64,000 bases of DNA. Source: Deltaproteobacteria bacterium (GTDB taxonomy: Bacteria; Desulfobacterota; Binatia; HRBIN30; CADEER01). The first letter of the stretch is position 1, and each line of letters opens with the position of its first letter. The position numbers and the translations under genes are program-made. This document shows positions 26,371 through 36,917 of this stretch, piece after piece. The stretch is taken from contig JAJCZJ010000022.1 of assembly GCA_029262455.1 (NCBI GenBank), forward strand, positions 62,001 through 126,000, read 5' to 3'. The notes under the pieces were generated by a model. It was not told where the DNA came from and did not search any database. It was given only the letters and a program-made list of their open reading frames with translations.

Positions 26371-26396
26371 TGCGTTGCAGGGGTTCAGGCTTTTTT
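26360..26396 (+). terminator. Riboswitch-controlled intrinsic terminator
   Basis: A 14-base stem (GCCTGGGCCTCTGC with GCAGGGGTTCAGGC, including G-U pairs) closes on a GTT loop and is followed by six T residues. Its 5' arm is the 3' part of the riboswitch P3/pseudoknot, so the two structures exclude each other. Ligand binding should block termination, the classic ZTP ON-switch layout. The downstream start codon is 24 bases on. Confidence 0.93.
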
Positions 26397-26419
26397 GTGC
26401 CCTTTTTCGTGAGGTAGCC

Positions 26420-27568
26420 GTGATCAAGCAGTTCCTACTGGCCCCAGGGCCGACCCCGGTACCGGCGCGCGTGCGTGCAGCGCTCGCACGTCCCGTGATT
26501 CACCACCGTACTCCCCAGTTCGGCGAGATCTTCGGCCGTGTTCGCGAGGGTCTGAAGGAACTGTTCGGCACGTCAAACGACGTTTTGATGCTCTCTTCTT
26601 CGGGCACTGGTGCCATGGAGTCAGCTGTGGTGAACTGTTTTTCACCGGGCGAAAAAGTTTTAGTCGTCAACGGCGGTAAATTCGGCGAACGCTGGGTGAA
26701 GCTCGCCGAGATGTACAGCCTCGATCCTGTGGTGCTGACGGTAGAGTGGGGACAGGCCGTACGTGTCGCCGATGTCGAGGCGGCATTGAAGGACAACCCG
26801 GACATCCGTGGCGTGCTGATCCAGGCGAGTGAGACCTCGACGACCGCGAGCCATCCTGTGCAAGAGATCGGTCGGCTCACCCGGGACAAGGATATTCTAC
26901 TGGTTGTCGATGGGATTACCGCGGTCGGTGTTTATGAAGTGCCGATGGACGACTGGGGCATCGATGTCTTGGTCACGGGTTCGCAGAAGGCGATGATGTT
27001 GCCGCCCGGACTCGCCTTTATCTCGTTGAGCGACCGCGCCTGGTCGCGGTCGGAGTCGGTGTGCCAACCTCGATACTACTTCGACCTGGCGCGTGAGCGG
27101 GCAGGGCAAGCGAAAAATAGCACCGCCTATACTCCTGCGATCTCATTGATTTTCGGCCTCGACGAGGCTCTGGCGATGATGCAAGAAGAAGGCTGGTCGG
27201 AGCTCTACGCCCGCCACGATCGCTGTGCACGCGCGACGCGCGCGGGTTGCACAGCCCTCGGACTGCGCCTACTCGCGCCCGACACGCCGAGTTCGGCGGC
27301 GACGGGAGTGTTCGTGCCCGATAGCATCGATGGCAAGAAGTTGCATGGCTATCTGCGTGATAAGATGGGGGTTGCGTTCGCCGGCGGCCAAGATCAGCTC
27401 AAAGGCAAGATTCTCCGGCTGGCGCACATCGGTTACATCGATGTCTTTGATACAGTGACGGCGATTGCAGCGCTCGAGATGGGGCTGCACCACTTTTCAC
27501 ATCCGGTTCAGCTCGGCCGCGGTGTGGGTGCGGCACAGGAAGTCCTGATGTCCGCACTTCCTGATTGA
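26420..27568 (+). CDS. Class V aminotransferase, AGXT family (possible phosphoserine or serine transaminase)
   Basis: The 382-residue PLP enzyme shows the AGXT-family opening LLAPGPTPVPARVRAAL and GTGAMESAV. The aspartate region is LLVVDGITAVG, the PLP lysine is in TGSQKAMMLPPGLAF, and RLAHIGYIDVFD is near the C-terminus. Family members act as alanine-glyoxylate, serine-glyoxylate or, in some bacteria and archaea, phosphoserine transaminase. Its position eight bases before serA, under a shared riboswitch, favours serine biosynthesis, since no serC is present in the window. I use the GTG at 26420 rather than the upstream codon inside the terminator-riboswitch region. Confidence 0.9.
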   Translation: MIKQFLLAPGPTPVPARVRAALARPVIHHRTPQFGEIFGRVREGLKELFGTSNDVLMLSSSGTGAMESAVVNCFSPGEKVLVVNGGKFGERWVKLAEMYSLDPVVLTVEWGQAVRVADVEAALKDNPDIRGVLIQASETSTTASHPVQEIGRLTRDKDILLVVDGITAVGVYEVPMDDWGIDVLVTGSQKAMMLPPGLAFISLSDRAWSRSESVCQPRYYFDLARERAGQAKNSTAYTPAISLIFGLDEALAMMQEEGWSELYARHDRCARATRAGCTALGLRLLAPDTPSSAATGVFVPDSIDGKKLHGYLRDKMGVAFAGGQDQLKGKILRLAHIGYIDVFDTVTAIAALEMGLHHFSHPVQLGRGVGAAQEVLMSALPD

Positions 27569-27576
27569 GGAGATCG

Positions 27577-29175
27577 ATGTACCGCGTACTCGTTAGTGAC
27601 AAGCTCGCGCCGAACGGTTTGCAAGTTCTGGAAGACGCGGCTCGCGGCGGCAAGCTGAGCTTCGACTCTAAGCCGGGGCTGAGTGCCGAGGAACTGCTGT
27701 CGGCGATTCCTCAATACGACGCGTTGATTATCCGTTCCGGAACGACGGTGACCGCCGAAGTGATTGCGGCGGCCGACAAGCTCCGCGTCGTAGGCCGGGC
27801 GGGAATCGGCGTCGACAATGTCGATGTGGCCGCGGCGACGCGTCGCGGTGTGACGGTGATGAATACCCCCGGGGGCAACAACGTGACGACCGCCGAGCAC
27901 GCGGTGAGTATGATGTTGTCCTTGGCGCGTTCGATTCCGCAGGCCACTGCTTCGATGCGGGCTGGGAAGTGGGAGAAATCCAAGTTCACCGGTTCCGAAA
28001 TATTGAATAAGGTGATCGGAGTGGTTGGTATCGGCAACATCGGACGTTTGGTCGCCGAGCGTGCGCGTGGTCTCAAGATGAAGGTGATCGCCCACGACCC
28101 GTTCATTTCGAACGACCGCGCCGCCGAGCTCGGCGTCGAGTTGGTGTCTTTGGATGAGCTGCTCACTCGCTCGGACTTTGTCTCGTTGCATATCCCTCGC
28201 ACGCCGGACACGCACGACTTCATTGGTGCGGCAGAACTCGCAAAAATGAAGCAGGGCGCACGGCTCATCAACTGCGCCCGCGGCGGCATTGTCAACGAGG
28301 AAGCGCTTGCTGAGGCTCTCAAGTCGGGGCACCTGGCCGGCGCTGCGCTCGACGTCTTCGAAGAGGAGCCGCCGCCGGCGGATCATCCGTTGCTGGCGCT
28401 CGACAATGTGATCTGCACGCCGCATCTCGGCGCCGCGACGACCGAAGCCCAAGACAATGTCGCGGTGGCCGTCGCCGAGCAGGTCGTCGACCTCCTACTC
28501 AACGATGTGACGAGCAATGCGGTGAACGTGCCGTCGGTGAGCGCCGAGGCCCTCGAGGTCCTGCGCCCGTACCTCGTCCTCGGCGAGAAGCTCGGTCGCT
28601 TGCAGGCGCAGCTGATGCAGGGGGCGCCGGCGGAAGTAGTGATCGAATACGGTGGTGAGGTGGCGACGGTTGATGTCCAGCCAGTCACCGTTGCGGTCTT
28701 GCGCGGCATGCTCGATCGTTTGCTCGAAGCGGACACGGTCAACTTCGTCAATGCGCGCGAGCTGGCGCGCGAACGCGGGATCAAGATCACCGAGTCGAAG
28801 ACGGCGCAGACTCGCGGCTATGTGAATCAGGTGAAGGTCCGAGTGCGAACTTCCGAAGGCGAGAGCGAAGTCGCGGCGGCGGTCTTCGGTCGTGAAGTCG
28901 TGCGTCTGGTCAAGCTCAACCAGTTTCACCTCGAGGCTGTCCCGGAAGGACATATTCTGATGTTGCAGAACCGTGACGTTCCCGGTGTCGTCGGGGCGGT
29001 CGGTACCTTGCTGGGCCAGGCGAAGGTGAATATTGCCGGCCTCGAGCTGGGTCGTGAAGCGATTGGCGGCGTCGCTCTGTCTTTGTTTCACGTCGACGAG
29101 GTTGTTCCTGAATCCGTTCTGGAAAGTTTGCGCGCGCTGCCCGAGATCCTTTCGGCGTCTCTGTTGGACCTTTAA
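27577..29175 (+). CDS. serA: D-3-phosphoglycerate dehydrogenase
   Basis: SerA commits 3-phosphoglycerate to serine synthesis. The 532-residue long form has an N-terminal substrate domain, an NAD-binding Rossmann domain with GIGNIGRLVAERARG near 150, catalytic motifs NCARGGIVNE and TPHLGAATTEAQDNVA, an intervening ASB-type domain and a C-terminal ACT domain (LMLQNRDVPGVVGAVG) for feedback control. The start ATG follows GAGGAG and leaves eight bases after the aminotransferase stop. It is cotranscribed with purA three bases downstream, presumably under the ZTP riboswitch. Confidence 0.95.
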   Translation: MYRVLVSDKLAPNGLQVLEDAARGGKLSFDSKPGLSAEELLSAIPQYDALIIRSGTTVTAEVIAAADKLRVVGRAGIGVDNVDVAAATRRGVTVMNTPGGNNVTTAEHAVSMMLSLARSIPQATASMRAGKWEKSKFTGSEILNKVIGVVGIGNIGRLVAERARGLKMKVIAHDPFISNDRAAELGVELVSLDELLTRSDFVSLHIPRTPDTHDFIGAAELAKMKQGARLINCARGGIVNEEALAEALKSGHLAGAALDVFEEEPPPADHPLLALDNVICTPHLGAATTEAQDNVAVAVAEQVVDLLLNDVTSNAVNVPSVSAEALEVLRPYLVLGEKLGRLQAQLMQGAPAEVVIEYGGEVATVDVQPVTVAVLRGMLDRLLEADTVNFVNARELARERGIKITESKTAQTRGYVNQVKVRVRTSEGESEVAAAVFGREVVRLVKLNQFHLEAVPEGHILMLQNRDVPGVVGAVGTLLGQAKVNIAGLELGREAIGGVALSLFHVDEVVPESVLESLRALPEILSASLLDL

Positions 29176-30471
<1,296 letters not shown>

Positions 30472-30847
30472 CGGCGCGAACCGACTCAACGAAACCGCAG
30501 ATGAACGCCGGGGAACGCTGATCGAGAAGAAAAGCTCAGGCTGAGGGTGGTGCTCGCTGCGCTCGTCCTTGATGTCGGTGGAAGTGCACCGAGATAAATG
30601 GAGGGCGAGGCTCCGCCCGAGCCGCGTAGCGGATCTGGTCTTGTCGGATCGTCTCTGCCCGGTTTTTTATTGCCACCGTACGCGCCGCGCTCTGCTGGCC
30701 CCGCTGCACACCGTCTCTATCCGCGATTATCGCGGTTGGTGCTTGCCGCAACGGGAACTCTCCGGGAGGTTGCTGGGTTAGAGTCGTTGACCCATCGAAG
30801 CTGCTTCATGCATGCTTCGTATCGGTGATGGCAGCGGGAGGCTCTAG
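30472..30847. other. Intergenic region with dispersed repeat pieces
   Basis: No gene is supported. The stretch contains ATGAACGCC...GAACGCTGAT (30501-30522) and a 25-base segment at 30614-30638 (core CCCGAGCCGCGTAGCGGATC) that recurs with two mismatches at 46858-46882. A purine-rich ribosome site (GGGAGG) for the phosphate permease closes it. Confidence 0.6.
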
Positions 30848-31969
30848 TTGACGGCGATTGCAACGTTCACGATTGGGATGCTGCTGGCGTACGCCAACGG
30901 GGCCAACGATAACTTCAAGGGCGTCGCGACCTTATTCGGCAGCGGGACTACATCGTACCGGCGCGCACTAGCGTGGGCCACTCTGACGACCGCGCTGGGG
31001 TCGGCGACTGCTCTGATCATGGCGCGCGGGTTGTTGGTGGCTTTTTCCGGCAAGGGGCTGGTGCCGGCCGAAGTCCTGGCGAATCCGAGCTTTCCGCTAT
31101 CGGTCGCGCTTGCCGCCGGGACAACAGTGCTGCTGGCGACACGACTCGGCTTGCCCATCTCGACGACGCACGCGCTGATCGGCGCGCTCGTTGGCGCCGG
31201 CTTGATCGCATCGCCGGCAGGCGTCAACACGGCGAAGCTGGGCAGTGGCTTGCTGGTTCCGTTGGTGACGAGTCCGTTCATTGCCATCGCACTCGCGTTC
31301 GCTGTTTATCCCCCGATGAAGAGGCTGCGTGAGCGGCTCGGTGTCGGCAAGGAAACCTGCGTCTGTATCGGCAACGAAGTCATCGGGGTCGTTCCCGGTC
31401 AGCACACACCCGAAGTTGCAATGGCACGGCTGCAGTTGCCGACTGCAACGCTCGGCACCGACGCAGCATGCTACACCCGCTACAATGGCGAGCTGGTCGG
31501 CGTTCGGGCCGAGTCATTGTTCGACGGGCTGCACTTTCTTAGCGCCGGAGTCGTTAGCTTCGCGCGCGGTCTCAACGACACCCCGAAGATCGCCGCTCTC
31601 CTGCTTGCCGGCGCTGCCTTCGCGCCAGCCCATGCTATCGTCGGCACCGGCCTCGCCATAGCCGCGGGAGGAATCCTCGGCGCCCGCCGGGTTGCGGAAA
31701 CCATGTCCAACCGAGTCACAAGCATGAATCCGGGGCAAGGACTCGTAGCCAACGCGATCACCGGACTACTCGTCGTAGGCGCGTCGCAATTCGGTTTGCC
31801 GGTCTCGACTACCCACGTCTCCTGCGGCTCCCTCTTCGGTATCGGCACGGCCACCGGACAAGCCCACTGGAACACCATCCGCCAAATCCTACTGGCCTGG
31901 CTGATTACGTTGCCGCTGGCAGGAGTTCTGGGCGCGATCTTTATCAAACTCGCAGCGGGCCTCGACTAG
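30848..31969 (+). CDS. pit: PiT family inorganic phosphate transporter
   Basis: The 373-residue integral membrane protein has the two inverted PiT signature repeats: GANDNFKGVATLFGSG near the start and RGLNDTPKIAALL in the second half. Each half also has an LP(I/V)STTHA(L)/LPVSTTHVS segment. About nine to ten hydrophobic helices are visible with a cytoplasmic loop (RLRERLGVGKETC) between. PiT carriers import metal-phosphate with protons or sodium. The TTG start is supported by GGGAGG about seven bases upstream. Confidence 0.92.
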   Translation: MTAIATFTIGMLLAYANGANDNFKGVATLFGSGTTSYRRALAWATLTTALGSATALIMARGLLVAFSGKGLVPAEVLANPSFPLSVALAAGTTVLLATRLGLPISTTHALIGALVGAGLIASPAGVNTAKLGSGLLVPLVTSPFIAIALAFAVYPPMKRLRERLGVGKETCVCIGNEVIGVVPGQHTPEVAMARLQLPTATLGTDAACYTRYNGELVGVRAESLFDGLHFLSAGVVSFARGLNDTPKIAALLLAGAAFAPAHAIVGTGLAIAAGGILGARRVAETMSNRVTSMNPGQGLVANAITGLLVVGASQFGLPVSTTHVSCGSLFGIGTATGQAHWNTIRQILLAWLITLPLAGVLGAIFIKLAAGLD

Positions 31970-32011
31970 CCTGGCGCGCGTTTCCATCCGTACCGAACGT
32001 GGACGCAGCTC

Positions 32012-32527
32012 TTAAGAACTAGAAAGCCACTCTTCGATCTGGGCGACGCAGGCGTCAACGTCGCGATTGAAAGTATCCACGATGAGACGCTCGGTCGTCC
32101 ACGGGTGGTAGTCGCGGTCCAAGACTTCCGCCCACGTGGGGAGTTTGAGTCCCGACACATCGACTTCGCGTGTTTCGACGCGCCGTCGATGTTCAGCGGC
32201 ATTCGAACAGATCGTCTCGACATCGAACGCTGGTACGCCCGCACCCTTGCCGGCCGCGCGCCAGGCCGCGCGCGTCAATTCCCAAGGATTGACAGAATCG
32301 GCGATCACGGTGTGGCCCAGGCGGAGATTGTCTGCCGCAACTGCATAGCCAGCGAGATAGCCGAGGTCGTCGATGGCTTCGAGGTTCAGCACAGAGCCGC
32401 GCATTGCCTGCTCGATACTATCGGCGCGGATATGAACCGCCTTGATCCGTTGTGCCAACCTGAGGGACAGCGTCGATTTCCCCGTCCCTGGCAAGCCCGA
32501 GAATATGATCAGCATAGGCGCGACCAT
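32012..32527 (-). CDS. P-loop kinase-like ATPase (AAA_33)
   Basis: This 171-residue protein has Walker A GLPGTGKST near residue 11, followed by RADSIE and a Walker B-like VIADSVNP, in the layout of zeta-toxin/polynucleotide-kinase-like AAA_33 enzymes that phosphorylate small molecules or RNA. The sequence ETREVDV fits the LID region. No partner gene is adjacent; it ends convergently with pit. The substrate is unknown. Confidence 0.8.
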   Translation of the reverse strand: MVAPMLIIFSGLPGTGKSTLSLRLAQRIKAVHIRADSIEQAMRGSVLNLEAIDDLGYLAGYAVAADNLRLGHTVIADSVNPWELTRAAWRAAGKGAGVPAFDVETICSNAAEHRRRVETREVDVSGLKLPTWAEVLDRDYHPWTTERLIVDTFNRDVDACVAQIEEWLSSS

Positions 32528-32773
32528 AAACCCTGTCGTCCCGCGCAGCGAACGAGTTCACAAAGGCCCCGAGGTGCGGCGTTGGGCAGCGGCCGCAACC
32601 CACCCCGAGAATAGAATGTACTCTCAGTGCATGCCCTCTGTTCATTGAGCGTACGTCAGGCTTCAGGCTCGCTCTCTCTTTCAGGCGATAACATCCGCCG
32701 ATCATAGCGTTCGCGCGCTTGGCATCACTCTTGGGTTACTTGCTGAACGACCTGTCAGTGGAGTGACTCCAGA

Positions 32774-33988
32774 ATGAGTGTTTTGATCGTAGTTCTCGTA
32801 GGCTTCGCCATGATGTTAGTGGAGTTGCGCCGTCCAGGCCGCGACTGGCCGGCGGTGCGCGGCTGGTGGCTGCGGGCCTTCTTCTTCTCGGGCATTCAAG
32901 CCGGCGCGGTGTTTTTTGCCGGTGTGACTTGGGACGGCTGGTTCCATGCGCATCGGCTTTGGTCTGCGGCTGCGTTGGGTGACGTTGGCGGCAGCCTTGT
33001 CGGCTACGTCGTGCTGACCTTCGTCTACTATTGGTGGCATCGATCGCGGCACGAGGTGCCGTGGCTCTGGCAGTGGTTTCATCAATTGCATCACAGCCCG
33101 CAACGAATCGAAGTCATCACCAGCTTCTACAAGCACCCCTTCGAGATCGCTGCGAACGCGCTCTTGTCGAGCACCGTGATGTATCTGCTCGTCGGACTGA
33201 CCCCTGCGGCGGCTGCGGGCGCAACATTGCTCACCGGTCTCGCGGAACTCTTCTATCACTGGAACGTGAACAGCCCGCACTGGTTGGGCTACCTGATACA
33301 ACGTCCGGAGAGCCACTGCGTGCACCACGAGGAAGGGGCGCACACGCACAACTACGGCGATCTACCGCTCTGGGACATTCTCTTTGGCACGTTCCACAAT
33401 CCGCGGTCGTTCGAGGGGCGCTGCGGGTTCGGCGACGGCGAGCACCGACTGGGAGAGATGCTCAAGGGTGAGGACGTGAACAATCCACATGGCGACGAAG
33501 CTGGTTCGACCCACCAGCTTGGCTGGCGCTTCGGGTTCCTCGCTGCCGTGGGGTTTGTCGCGATGCTCGGTCACGTCTCAAATCAGCCGGTGGTTCAGGT
33601 CCTCGCGCTAGCCACGGCGTCGTCTCCTGCTCCGAAAGTGTTCACTAGCCTCGACGGTTGGGAGACATTCTCCGCCAGATTCGCGATCGAGGTCGATGGC
33701 GCCGACGCCATCGAGGTGACGCCGCAACTCTACGGCCGCGTGCGCGGTCCCTATAACCGACGCAACGTCTTCGGTGGAGTTCTGGCTTACGGTCCGGTGC
33801 TCTCCAAGAATCCCCTGACCTCCGAGATGTACCGCGAGGTGGCTCAAAGGGCAGCGTGTGCCGAACACGGTGCACCGGTGCTCACCGAGCTCGGCGTTCC
33901 GACCGGCCGACGTGTTGTCCTCCGCTACACCACGCGGGACGGCGAGATCCTTCGCTCCGAACCCATCGAATGTGGACGGCCCTCATGA
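32774..33988 (+). CDS. Sterol desaturase/fatty acid hydroxylase family membrane protein
   Basis: The N-terminal 270 residues form a membrane protein with the His-rich di-iron motifs of the family: HRSRH, HQLHH, a second cluster HWN...HWLG and CVHHEEGAHTHNYGD. The C-terminal part (about 275-404) is a hydrophobic helix followed by a soluble domain (VVQVLALATA, then PQLYGRVRGPYNRRNVFGG) that is not part of the catalytic fold. The gene overlaps the following HTTM-like gene (ATGA), so both products likely act together in the membrane. Substrate unknown; lipid or hopanoid hydroxylation is possible. Confidence 0.87.
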   Translation: MSVLIVVLVGFAMMLVELRRPGRDWPAVRGWWLRAFFFSGIQAGAVFFAGVTWDGWFHAHRLWSAAALGDVGGSLVGYVVLTFVYYWWHRSRHEVPWLWQWFHQLHHSPQRIEVITSFYKHPFEIAANALLSSTVMYLLVGLTPAAAAGATLLTGLAELFYHWNVNSPHWLGYLIQRPESHCVHHEEGAHTHNYGDLPLWDILFGTFHNPRSFEGRCGFGDGEHRLGEMLKGEDVNNPHGDEAGSTHQLGWRFGFLAAVGFVAMLGHVSNQPVVQVLALATASSPAPKVFTSLDGWETFSARFAIEVDGADAIEVTPQLYGRVRGPYNRRNVFGGVLAYGPVLSKNPLTSEMYREVAQRAACAEHGAPVLTELGVPTGRRVVLRYTTRDGEILRSEPIECGRPS

Positions 33989-34935
33989 GTTCATGGACTG
34001 TTGATCGCTACGCAATCTTTCGAGCCATTCTCGGACTTTACCTGGGCGTGCATTTCGCGCAGCTCATCCCGTACGCGGCCGAGCTCTTCAGTGAGAGTGG
34101 ACTTCTCAGTGCGTCGAAGAGCCCGTTGATCGGTCTGTTCCCGAACGTGCTCTCGGCCAACGCTCCGGCATGGCTTGCTGTCGGTTTGACCATCGCCGGA
34201 ATGGGCCTGTCAGCTCTTCTTGTCGCGGGTCGGTGGGATCGACTTGCGGCGTTTGGGATCTGGCTGATCTGGGCGACTCTCTTCGGACGCAACCCGATGA
34301 TAGCGAACCCGAGTATCGCTTACATCGGATGGCTGCTCCTGATGCACACGCTGGTTCCGCGGAACGCCGGCAGGGTCGAGTTCCCACCCGCATTTTGGGG
34401 CCTGACCTGGGCGCTGCTGGCGGTGGGGTACACCTTCAGCGGCCTGTCAAAGTTGGACAGTCCAAGTTGGCTGGACGGCACAGCGATCATGCACGTCCTT
34501 GAGAGTCCGCTAGCGCGGCCGACGATAGTGAGGGAGTGGCTGCTGAGCAGCCCGCAGCTACTCACGTTGATCACCTACTCGACTTTGGCCCTCGAGATTC
34601 TGGTCGCACCGCTGGCACTCTTTCGACGGACACGACCGTTTGTTTGGCTCGCCCTTGTGGCCATGCACCTCGGCATTCTCGCCACGGTCGATTTTGCGGA
34701 TCTCACCTTGGGGATGCTGGTCGTGCACGTGATCACGTTCGACCCGAATTGGATCCGGGACCTGCGCCGCGCACTGCGCTGGAGCGGCGCAAACGCGGTC
34801 GGTCGTAGCCTGAAAGATTCAGAAGAGTTACGGAAGTGCCCGACTGTTGATACGCGCGAATGTCAGCCATCAATACGGCCAAGTGACTTCGAAACACCCG
34901 CGGCAACCGACCGGATGCACCCGATTGAGCTGTGA
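33985..34935 (+). CDS. HTTM-like multi-pass membrane protein
   Basis: The 316-residue protein has about seven to eight hydrophobic helices with the pattern YAIFRAILGLYLGVHF, GRNPMIANPSIAYIGWLLL and GYTFSGLSKLDSPSWLDG. This matches HTTM-domain proteins related to vitamin K-dependent gamma-carboxylase, although the carboxylase lysine cannot be confirmed. The GLSKLDSPSWLDG motif is characteristic of these HTTM/DoxX-like proteins. The start overlaps the preceding gene's stop; the last 50 residues are soluble and low in similarity to anything I recognise. Confidence 0.78.
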   Translation: MSSWTVDRYAIFRAILGLYLGVHFAQLIPYAAELFSESGLLSASKSPLIGLFPNVLSANAPAWLAVGLTIAGMGLSALLVAGRWDRLAAFGIWLIWATLFGRNPMIANPSIAYIGWLLLMHTLVPRNAGRVEFPPAFWGLTWALLAVGYTFSGLSKLDSPSWLDGTAIMHVLESPLARPTIVREWLLSSPQLLTLITYSTLALEILVAPLALFRRTRPFVWLALVAMHLGILATVDFADLTLGMLVVHVITFDPNWIRDLRRALRWSGANAVGRSLKDSEELRKCPTVDTRECQPSIRPSDFETPAATDRMHPIEL

Positions 34936-35336
34936 AGGCAAAGTTCACAGCGTCGACTCCGATGCCAAAATCGACCGTCTAAGACCGACATACGCCGATC
35001 TGAGGAGGCATTCCTTCACGAACTTGGCCACTTGCGTACAGGTGACACCATCCCGAGAATTCCCCATCCCGAGAATTCCATTCCGCGGCGGACTGCTGCT
35101 TGATTCTCGATGCCTCGACGACGAGACGATTGGTAACTTGCGAAGGCCTGGTAACCCCTTCGTGGCTTTGTGCCTTTGTGTTGGAGAAAACAACGACGGC
35201 CTCATCGTGCCCAGAACTTCGCTCCCGAGGACCGAGCCGGCGCCGGGCAAGTCTTCTACCTCTCCCAAACTTTTGGGCCGTGGGCGCCCCTCGCGATAGG
35301 CTCTTTCTGGAACCGGACTTTCGTTGCAACTGCCTC
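34936..35336. other. Intergenic region with short repeats
   Basis: About 400 bases without a credible gene. It contains a tandem pair of TCCCGAGAATTCC-like units near 35050-35080. A CTTCGTGGCTTTGTGCCTTTGTG stretch (35158-35180, described in parts: CTTCGTGGC then TTTGTGCCTTTGTG) resembles dispersed intergenic repeats of environmental genomes. Confidence 0.5.
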
Positions 35337-36599
35337 TTATGACTGCCCCGGGTCCTCCCGTGGAACATTGAGTCCGGCGCCTCCGCCTGGTTGGGCGTTG
35401 TCGTCTGGGACGACTCGGCCGTAGGCTCGGTAGGAAGGGATGGCGTTCTCGTCGAGGGGCGCCAGGAATTTCTTGCGCGCCAGCGCGGCCTCGATTGCTG
35501 GAGCCAGGCGTTCTGCTTTCTCTCGTTCGCGCTGCTCTTCGTTGGCTTTGAAGTCGGGCATGACTTCGCGCGCGAAGGTTTCGAGGGATTGGCAGATGTG
35601 CTCGTGTCGATTGTTGCCGCCTTGCTGGATGAAGATTGCTTGATCGACGCCGACGTCGGCGAACTTGTGTAGGTGTGCGCGTAGGTCGTCGGGTGATCCG
35701 ATGCCTCCGAAGGTTCCGGGGTCGGGCATTGAATCTTTGACGGACTCGAACTGGTTCCAGATGTCGCTGCGACCTGGTTTGTGGTTGCCGAACATGTAGT
35801 AGTAGCCGAGCGCAAAGCCGAAGAAGCGGAAGCCGTCGAGGCCGCGGCGGCGCGCTTCCGCCGCGTCGGCGTGGCAGGAGAATCCTGTGACCATCGCGAT
35901 GTTGGCGTTGACGGTGTGGCCGATCGGTACGCACTCGGTCTCGATCGTTTGGTAGTAGTCCTCTACCCAGTGCTTTGCTTCGTCCGGATCGATGAACGCG
36001 AACGTCAGCGCGCCGAGTCCGAGCTTGGCGGCTAGGTGAATCATCTCTCGGCTCGAGCAAGCCATCCACATCGGCGGATGAGGTTTCTGGATCGGCTTTG
36101 GCACCAAGTTGCGGCACGGCATCGAGAAGTACTTGCCCTCGTAACCGGGGTACGGGTCCATCGCCAGCATGTTGGCGGCTTGCTCGGTGGCTTCGCGCCA
36201 CATGTCCTGCTTGCCCTTGCGTCCTACGCCGAAGCCTTCGAGCTCCATGCGCGATGCGGACTCACCGGTGCCGAACTCGACGCGTCCGTTGGATACCAGG
36301 TCGAGGGTCGCGATCGTGGCGGCGACCTTGGCCGGGTGATTGAAGCCGGGCGGCATCAAGCGGATGCCGTGGCCGAGGCGGATGTTCTTCGTGCGTTGCG
36401 AGCACGCCGCGAGAAACACCTCCGGTGCCGACGAATGGGAATACTCTTCGAGAAAGTGATGCTCGACTTCCCAGGCGTAGTCGATGCCGAGTTTGTCGGC
36501 CAACTCGACCTGGTCGAGCGCCTCGTTGTACAGCTTCTGCTCGGCGCCTTCGGCCCACGGGCGGGGTAGCTGGTGTTCGTAGAAGATTCCGAATTTCAT
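35337..36599 (-). CDS. LLM class flavin-dependent oxidoreductase
   Basis: The 420-residue protein is a bacterial luciferase-like monooxygenase: MKFGIFYEHQLPRPW, DYAWEVEHHFLEEYSHSSAPEVFL (in part), LGHGIRLMPPGFNHPAKVAA and the GRVEFGTGESAS block. Such enzymes use FMNH2 from a reductase or F420H2 to oxidise small organics. The C-terminus extends with PAIEAALARKKFLAPL and a Gly-rich tail. It is divergent from the SDR-selenoprotein-TauD operon with 318 bases between starts, suggesting joint control. Confidence 0.9.
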   Translation of the reverse strand: MKFGIFYEHQLPRPWAEGAEQKLYNEALDQVELADKLGIDYAWEVEHHFLEEYSHSSAPEVFLAACSQRTKNIRLGHGIRLMPPGFNHPAKVAATIATLDLVSNGRVEFGTGESASRMELEGFGVGRKGKQDMWREATEQAANMLAMDPYPGYEGKYFSMPCRNLVPKPIQKPHPPMWMACSSREMIHLAAKLGLGALTFAFIDPDEAKHWVEDYYQTIETECVPIGHTVNANIAMVTGFSCHADAAEARRRGLDGFRFFGFALGYYYMFGNHKPGRSDIWNQFESVKDSMPDPGTFGGIGSPDDLRAHLHKFADVGVDQAIFIQQGGNNRHEHICQSLETFAREVMPDFKANEEQREREKAERLAPAIEAALARKKFLAPLDENAIPSYRAYGRVVPDDNAQPGGGAGLNVPREDPGQS

Positions 36600-36917
36600 C
36601 TCGCACCTCGGTCGGTGATCTTTGGTGGCGTTGCTTGAACATTGGAAATCATAGACAGCCTCGCGTTGGCAATGGACAGCGATTCGGGTCGAAAGTCGAA
36701 TGGGTCGAAAGTCGAAAGGGGATCCTGTGTCGGAGCGGCAGTCCCCGCTTTATGACCTCCGACTGCGCAAAGCGCCTTCGACCCGGGCATAGCGCGTAGC
36801 GCGGCCTTTCGACCTTCGACCGACCAAGGTCGATCGTGTCTGCGCCGGCTCTATTGATTCTCTGCGGTTTGTTTCTCCCAACGACACACCATAAAGATTC
36901 ATTGGAGAGGAAGACCG
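36600..36917. other. Divergent intergenic region
   Basis: This 318-base gap separates the LLM oxidoreductase and the SDR operon. It has repeated GTCGAAAG units (36689-36718) and an AAGGTCGA/TCGACCTT inverted pair near 36805-36835. A good ribosome site (GGAGAGGAAG) precedes the SDR start. Promoters for both units are expected here, but none is obvious. Confidence 0.5.

Noticed and set aside
34945-36201. 418-codon minus-strand ORF overlapping the LLM oxidoreductase
   Set aside because: Arg/Ser/Pro-rich shadow frame; the LLM frame has clear homology.
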